Positions 15,198 through 18,573 of a stretch of 18,573 nucleotides of DNA are shown here, piece after piece. The DNA comes from Roseomonas xinghualingensis (GTDB lineage: Bacteria; Pseudomonadota; Alphaproteobacteria; Acetobacterales; Acetobacteraceae), in NCBI RefSeq assembly GCF_025791835.1, contig NZ_JAOXLP010000051.1:1-18573 (forward strand). Reading direction: 5' to 3'. Both the position numbers and the translations under genes were made by a program. The notes beneath the pieces are model-generated. The model worked only from the letters and a program-made list of their open reading frames with translations, was not told where the DNA came from and made no database searches. How positions within the stretch are numbered: the first letter of the stretch is position 1; each line of letters opens with the position of its first letter.

Positions 15198-15577
15198 TAA
15201 AAATCCCCTCCCCAACCGACAGTGGATGACTAGGCGGCCCCCTTCGGCACATAAGCTCGAACAACCCAGGCCCAGCCTATGCCGCGTTGCGGTAATGGCG
15301 GCGCTCGCAGCCTTCGACCTAGCCTCACAGGTCACGCTAATCCTCGAAAATCGATTTCGCAACGTTTTTTGATGAAGATTGGCACACGCAAAAATTCAAA
15401 GGTTAGCTGCCGCACGAGTGAGTTCCATGGCAGACGATCCGCATAGTGCTGGTCATGAAATGGAGCGCGCGACGGATCATGACAGTCACCATACAGACAG
15501 CCCCATGACGCACACGCCCGCCCAAAGCTCCATGCAACGTCACGATAGGGGATGCACCAGCATCCCACCTGCGCTGC
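15198..15577. other. Intergenic region upstream of the methyltransferase gene (380 bases)
   Basis: It should hold the methyltransferase promoter, although no good -35/-10 pair was found. It contains the 10-bp palindrome AAATCGATTT, a T6 run near 15365-15370, and at 15381-15391 an 11-base motif (TTGCGTGTGCC on the minus strand) that recurs before the GT2 gene. A His-rich plus-strand frame from 15379 looks like chance. Confidence 0.4.
15549..15566 (-). terminator. Hairpin just after the GT2 gene, possible terminator
   Basis: A perfect 7-bp stem (GGGATGC/GCATCCC) with a 4-base loop begins 11 bases beyond the GT2 stop codon. Its position suits transcription termination, but no U-tract follows on the minus strand. 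If it works, the methyltransferase gene downstream needs its own promoter. Confidence 0.4.
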
Positions 15578-16591
15578 TCAGCCTGCGGCCCTGGTTTGCC
15601 GCAGGTTGTGTGCACGGGCGGCAAGCGGGGCCAGTGTTGACCAAGCCCGATGCCCCAGCAGGCGCTTAAGAGCCAGACTCAGCCAAGGCCGGGTCCGCCG
15701 CACCCCAGGGCAGGTTGCTGCGGCGAAGTCGGCCAGCTCCCGACACACATCAAACTGGCCTGCTTCGAACGCAGCATGCGCCTGCCATGTCGCTTCCTTC
15801 GCCAGGGCATCAATGGTCAGGGCACGCAAGCGGGGCAAGTCGGGTAAGCGCGGCGCTTGCTCGGCAAAGAAGGTTGCAAACACGAGGGCACGTTGGCGCA
15901 TATCGGGCAGCGTCAGAACACGGTCCACAAAAAAGGAAAGAGACATGTTGCTGTCGTGCCGGCGATAGACCGCCTGCGGCGTCGTTAACATGCCGACCTG
16001 CCCGTTCACAGCAAAGCGCAGCCACATCTCCATATCACCCGCATGCGGCAGATCCGGTCGGTATCCACCGAGTTGCTTCTGTAGCTTTGTCCGCACCACC
16101 GCAGTGGCGGTTGGGACAATGTTGTGCGCCCCACTCATTTTGATGAACTCTATCCCATCGATCACCCGCGCTTCAGCAATCTCGCCTGATAGTGGCGTCG
16201 GAGGTGGATCGCCTGGGCGCAATTCGAAGGCCGGCCCAAAGACAAAGCCAATCTCAGGGTTGCAGTCCATCACCGCTACCGCCCGAGCGAGAGTCCCGGG
16301 CAGCAAGTAGTCATCGGCTGACAACAACAACGAATAATCGCTCCCAGCCCACTGCAACAATCCCTCATTGTATGTGGCGATGTGGCCTCGATTGACGGCA
16401 TGCCGCCTGTACTCAACCCGCGGCTCCCGAGTGGCGAGGCTCCTGCCGATTTCTGAAGTGTCGTCCGAGGAAGCATCGTCTATGATCAGGACCCGGACAC
16501 TCACATCGCTCTGGCTAAGAACGCTACCGACGCACTGCTCGAGAAAGCGTCCGTAGTTGTAGCAGGGAACAACAACATCAACCCGAGGCAT
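15578..16591 (-). CDS. Glycosyltransferase family 2
   Basis: 337-residue GT-A enzyme. It opens with VDVVVPCYNYGRFLEQCVGS, then VLIIDDASSDDTSEIG (first Asp pair for the nucleotide), the metal-binding SADDYLLPG (about residues 91-99) and the acceptor-side region PHAGDMEMWLRFA with the ED-like catalytic acid, then YRRHDSNMS. The roughly 110-residue C-terminal part is helical and charged, without predicted membrane helices, so the enzyme is likely peripheral at the cytosolic membrane face. It would add one sugar by inversion to the lipid-linked repeat unit. The ATG at 16591 has GGGGAAG 5-6 bases upstream. A candidate promoter lies about 100 bases before the start. Donor and linkage are unknown. 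Confidence 0.92.
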   Translation of the reverse strand: MPRVDVVVPCYNYGRFLEQCVGSVLSQSDVSVRVLIIDDASSDDTSEIGRSLATREPRVEYRRHAVNRGHIATYNEGLLQWAGSDYSLLLSADDYLLPGTLARAVAVMDCNPEIGFVFGPAFELRPGDPPPTPLSGEIAEARVIDGIEFIKMSGAHNIVPTATAVVRTKLQKQLGGYRPDLPHAGDMEMWLRFAVNGQVGMLTTPQAVYRRHDSNMSLSFFVDRVLTLPDMRQRALVFATFFAEQAPRLPDLPRLRALTIDALAKEATWQAHAAFEAGQFDVCRELADFAAATCPGVRRTRPWLSLALKRLLGHRAWSTLAPLAARAHNLRQTRAAG

Positions 16592-16692
16592 TTATCTTCC
16601 CCTAAGGGCAATTCCGCCTCGCCTCCCCTTTCGCATGAGATCTCAGCCATGCGGCAAGGACAGCGGGCTGCAGCCAGAATTGTTCTTCTATC

Positions 16693-16720
16693 AATATAAT
16701 TAACCAAAGGGCACACGCAA
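16693..16720 (-). promoter_or_regulatory. Candidate sigma-70-like promoter for the GT2 gene
   Basis: On the minus strand TTGCGT (16720-16715), a 16-base spacer and TATATT (16698-16693) lie in a locally AT-rich patch. They would give a leader of about 95 bases before ATG 16591. The -35 side overlaps the 11-base motif also found at 15381-15391. Confidence 0.33.
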
Positions 16721-16914
16721 GCTGAAGCTTCAATGCTTCTACAGGGCTTTTTTCCTACAATCTTCCTTCTGCTTCCCGCTCAGCCATTGCGCTCCCAAGA
16801 CCAGGCCAAACTATCCAACCCCCAGGTAGAGAGAGGTGCTCTCGCTCCACTTCACTGCATCGCCCCCAAGATGCCCCTATCATTGACACTCCCACAGGAA
16901 CTGCTCAGGCTCCC

Positions 16915-16943
16915 TTGATCAAAACGATCTCGGAATATTTTAA
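16915..16943 (+). promoter_or_regulatory. Candidate promoter for the right-hand GT4 gene
   Basis: TTGATC (16915-16920), a 17-base spacer and TTTTAA (16938-16943) lie about 270 bases before the GT4 ATG. The match is moderate. If used, the long leader would include the competing hairpins at 17154-17176. Confidence 0.25.
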
Positions 16944-17153
16944 TGGCTGCCAAGCCGCGTACCTCTCCAGACTCATGGCCGAAAGTGACAGGCCCTACTG
17001 GAGAAACGGAGCGGCCCGGCTTCATTGCGGAGGCAGTTCAGCACTCCTTGCAAAGCAAAAATCCTAATCCTCTACAGGAACAGCACTTGATTCGCCGTCA
17101 CCCCACCTGTCCAGGGGAGCCGGGTGCCGTCGTTGCAAGACAAATCAAGTACA

Positions 17154-17176
17154 GAAGAGCGATAGCTCTTCGCTCT
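17154..17176 (+). promoter_or_regulatory. Two mutually exclusive hairpins in the GT4 leader
   Basis: GAAGAGC/GCTCTTC (17154-17160 with 17165-17171, loop GATA) is a perfect 7-bp stem. The same 5' arm can instead pair as AGAGCG/CGCTCT (17156-17161 with 17171-17176, 9-base loop). The two structures exclude each other and end 37 bases before the GT4 start, a layout that could tune translation or transcription. There is no U-tract. Confidence 0.3.
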
Positions 17177-17213
17177 CTCTTGCAGCCGGAACCACCGCGG
17201 AAAGGTCCGTGAC

Positions 17214-18416
17214 ATGAAGATCCTGTACAGCCACCGCATCCAATCCCGAGACGGCCAAGGTCTGCATCTCGAGCAGATGGTGGCCGCCCTTCGTGACATG
17301 AAGCACGAAGTTCTGGTCGTCGGCCCACCAAGTTACGGTCGTGGCGGCTTGGGCGGAGACAGCGGCAGCGTCGCTCTGGCGCGCCGGCTGCTGCCGAACT
17401 GGGCAACAGAGCTTGCGGAGCTTGCCTACAACTTGCCAGCCTATCTACGCCTGCTGCGTGCCGCACGCGCCTTCAAGCCAGACGCAATATACGAGCGGGC
17501 CAATCTTTTCTTTATTGCCGGCGCCATCCTGGCTTGGCAGCTCCGCGTCCCCTACCTGCTTGAAGTAAACTCGCCCTTAGCCGATGAGCGTAGCCGCTTC
17601 GGCAACCTACAACTCCGACGCCTCGGCCATGCGACCGAGCGGTTCATCTGGCGACGAGCTGACTGCGTGCTTCCGGTCACGGAGGTACTTGCTCACCGCA
17701 TACGGGCTGAAGGGGTCCCTCAGGAACGCATCGAGGTGATTCCGAACGGCATTGATCTGACAGACTTCCCGCCATCAGGCGATGCGCAGAGCATAGAGAA
17801 AGAGGATATCACGCTCGGCTTTGTTGGCTTTGTGCGGAGTTGGCATGGGCTGGACAGGGTGCTTCGTGCTTTGGCGGCTTGGCAGGGCAAGCCGCGCCTG
17901 CATTTGCGTTTGGTCGGCGACGGCCCGGCTCTGGTGGAACTGCAGGATCTCGCGGCAGAGTTAGGCATGAGTGACCGGGTAAGGTTCACAGGCCTGGTTG
18001 AGCCAGGATCAGTGCCAATACACATCAAGGAGTTTGACATCGCCCTGCAGCCCGCAGCGGTATCCTATGCCTCCCCACTCAAGATATTCGAGTATATGGC
18101 TGCTGGCCGAGCCATTATTGCCCCAGACCAGCCCAACATCCGCGAAATCCTCGAGAATGGGCGTACGGCCCTTCTATTTGACCCCGCTGTCCCCGGCACG
18201 CTGTGGGCAGCCGTGATACAGCTTGCACAGGATCCCGATCTCAGAGCACGCCTGGGCAGGGCAGCGCGGCAGGAAGTGCTGCAACGGGACCTGACCTGGC
18301 CAGCAAACGCCCGCCGCGTCAGTGCGCTGACCGAGGTTGCGATGGCACACAAGATATCGGCCATCCGCAAACAGAAAACACTCGATGGCCTTTTGCGGAT
18401 TGGATCTCGCAGGTGA
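17214..18416 (+). CDS. Glycosyltransferase family 4 (second copy)
   Basis: 400-residue GT-B retaining-type glycosyltransferase. The N-terminal domain begins MKILYSHRIQSRDGQGLHLE and has an EVNSPLADERSRFG segment. The donor domain has VIPNGIDLTDF, LGFVGFVRSWHGLDRVLRAL, LVGDGPALVELQ, VRFTGLVEP and SPLKIFEYMAAGRAIIAPD with the donor-binding Glu, then IREILENGRTALLF. It is only distantly related to the GT4 at 10632. The opening is typical of GT4 proteins of exopolysaccharide loci. ATG 17214 has GGAAAGG about 8 bases upstream and no longer family-like extension. It is the last complete gene before the IS630 end 34 bases downstream. The acceptor is presumably the lipid-linked repeat unit; the sugar is unknown. 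Confidence 0.92.
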   Translation: MKILYSHRIQSRDGQGLHLEQMVAALRDMKHEVLVVGPPSYGRGGLGGDSGSVALARRLLPNWATELAELAYNLPAYLRLLRAARAFKPDAIYERANLFFIAGAILAWQLRVPYLLEVNSPLADERSRFGNLQLRRLGHATERFIWRRADCVLPVTEVLAHRIRAEGVPQERIEVIPNGIDLTDFPPSGDAQSIEKEDITLGFVGFVRSWHGLDRVLRALAAWQGKPRLHLRLVGDGPALVELQDLAAELGMSDRVRFTGLVEPGSVPIHIKEFDIALQPAAVSYASPLKIFEYMAAGRAIIAPDQPNIREILENGRTALLFDPAVPGTLWAAVIQLAQDPDLRARLGRAARQEVLQRDLTWPANARRVSALTEVAMAHKISAIRKQKTLDGLLRIGSRR

Positions 18417-18417
18417 G

Positions 18418-18436
18418 GCCGGGTTGATCGACCGGC
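18418..18436 (+). terminator. Short hairpin after the right-hand GT4 gene
   Basis: GCCGG/CCGGC with a 9-base loop starts 2 bases after the stop codon. The stem is only 5 bp with no T-run after it, so termination is a weak guess. The IS630 end begins 14 bases further on. Confidence 0.22.
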
Positions 18437-18449
18437 TCTCCACCCTCTA

Positions 18450-18464
18450 GAGCAGACTCCGTTC
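18450..18464 (-). repeat. Putative terminal inverted repeat of right IS630 copy
   Basis: The outermost bases GAGCAGACTCCGTTC match the left element end at 10 of 15 positions and directly follow a TA. The repeat overlaps the last two bases of the transposase stop codon. Confidence 0.5.
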
Positions 18465-18573
18465 ATTCGGGTTCATAGCCGGCGGCTGTGAAGAGGTTGG
18501 CGCACTCGGCTGGTGTGAACTGGGGGAGTGCGGTCCCGATGACGGTCCAGAGGTCGTCGAGGTTGCGGGCGGC
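18463..18573 (-). CDS. IS630-family transposase, C-terminal fragment (36 residues)
   Basis: The minus strand from 18573 reads AARNLDDLWTVIGTALPQ, then FTPAECANLFTAAGYEPE and a TGA at 18465-18463. The F-TPAECAN-F-AAGY ending is the classic C-terminus of IS630 DDE transposases, just after the catalytic domain. It is partial because the window ends. It cannot be told whether it belongs to the same type of element as the N-terminal fragment at the left edge. Confidence 0.8.
   Translation of the reverse strand, partial: AARNLDDLWTVIGTALPQFTPAECANLFTAAGYEPE

Larger units (their letters stand above)
16592..17213. other. Divergent intergenic region (about 620 bases)
   Basis: It separates the minus-strand GT2 gene from the plus-strand GT4 gene and holds the candidate promoters and leader hairpins listed separately. 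An 89-codon plus-strand frame at 16943-17212 ends one base before the GT4 ATG. Its composition (many Pro, Gln, Arg; no domain) suggests chance, though a leader peptide cannot be excluded. No other gene was recognised. Confidence 0.45.
18450..18573 (-). mobile_element. IS630-family insertion sequence, 3' part (truncated by window edge)
   Basis: The element starts directly after a TA (18448-18449) with GAGCAGACTCCG, which resembles the end at 155-169. It continues into the C-terminal codons of an IS630 transposase. It has the same orientation as the left copy, so the whole polysaccharide segment lies between two direct IS630 ends, or the two belong to different related elements. Confidence 0.7.

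Noticed and set aside
15379..15669. Plus-strand His-rich frame
   Set aside because: It runs across the GT2 gene end on the other strand, has no family resemblance and no ribosome site.
16943..17212. 89-codon plus-strand frame ending one base before the right-hand GT4 gene
   Set aside because: Composition is rich in Pro, Gln and Arg with no domain; it looks like open non-coding leader sequence.

Overview
The window (18.6 kb) is a surface-polysaccharide biosynthesis locus from a Gram-negative bacterium, most likely an alphaproteobacterium. That placement rests on four things: moderately GC-rich coding sequence, IS630-type transposase fragments at both ends, an O-antigen ligase/polymerase of the exosortase-A-associated type, and a PqqD/HPr-kinase-like fusion. 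Acetobacteraceae and sphingomonads are candidate groups, but the sequence alone does not decide between them. No rRNA, tRNA, CRISPR array or replication origin was seen.

Layout, left to right. (1) 1-169: 5' end of an IS630-family element, with its transposase reading out of the window. (2) 352-2821, minus strand: a translationally coupled pair, an NTP_transf_5-type nucleotidyltransferase followed by a PqqD-HPr-kinase-like protein. (3) 3490-8434, plus strand: a tight five-gene sugar-nucleotide operon of hexapeptide N-acyltransferase, Gfo/Idh/MocA oxidoreductase, DegT-type 3-aminotransferase-like enzyme, SDR epimerase and a second DegT aminotransferase. Every junction overlaps by 4-23 nt. (4) 8457-10468: two divergent, paralogous exported right-handed beta-helix proteins; the right-hand copy has lost the family's conserved central motifs. 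(5) 10632-11810, plus: GT4 glycosyltransferase. (6) 12350-16591, minus: O-antigen ligase/polymerase, a small membrane protein, a SAM methyltransferase and a GT2 glycosyltransferase. (7) 17214-18416, plus: a second GT4 glycosyltransferase. (8) 18450-18573: 3' end of an IS630-family element in the same orientation as the left one.

How the genes fit together (inference): the five-gene operon makes one or two nucleotide-activated N-acylated amino sugars. The first three genes match the WbpB/WbpE/WbpD or QdtB/QdtC logic for 3-acylamino sugars, and the second DegT enzyme with the epimerase suggests a further amino or epimerised sugar. The three glycosyltransferases and the methyltransferase would assemble and decorate the repeat unit. 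The multi-pass ligase/polymerase would polymerise it or transfer it, and the periplasmic beta-helix proteins would bind, cleave or epimerise it. No flippase, initiating phosphoglycosyltransferase, chain-length regulator, export channel, UDP-sugar 6-dehydrogenase or exosortase lies in the window, so the locus is partial.

The least understood parts are the kinase/nucleotidyltransferase pair, the degenerate beta-helix paralogue, a small membrane protein coupled to the polymerase, and a G8 tract inside the polymerase gene.
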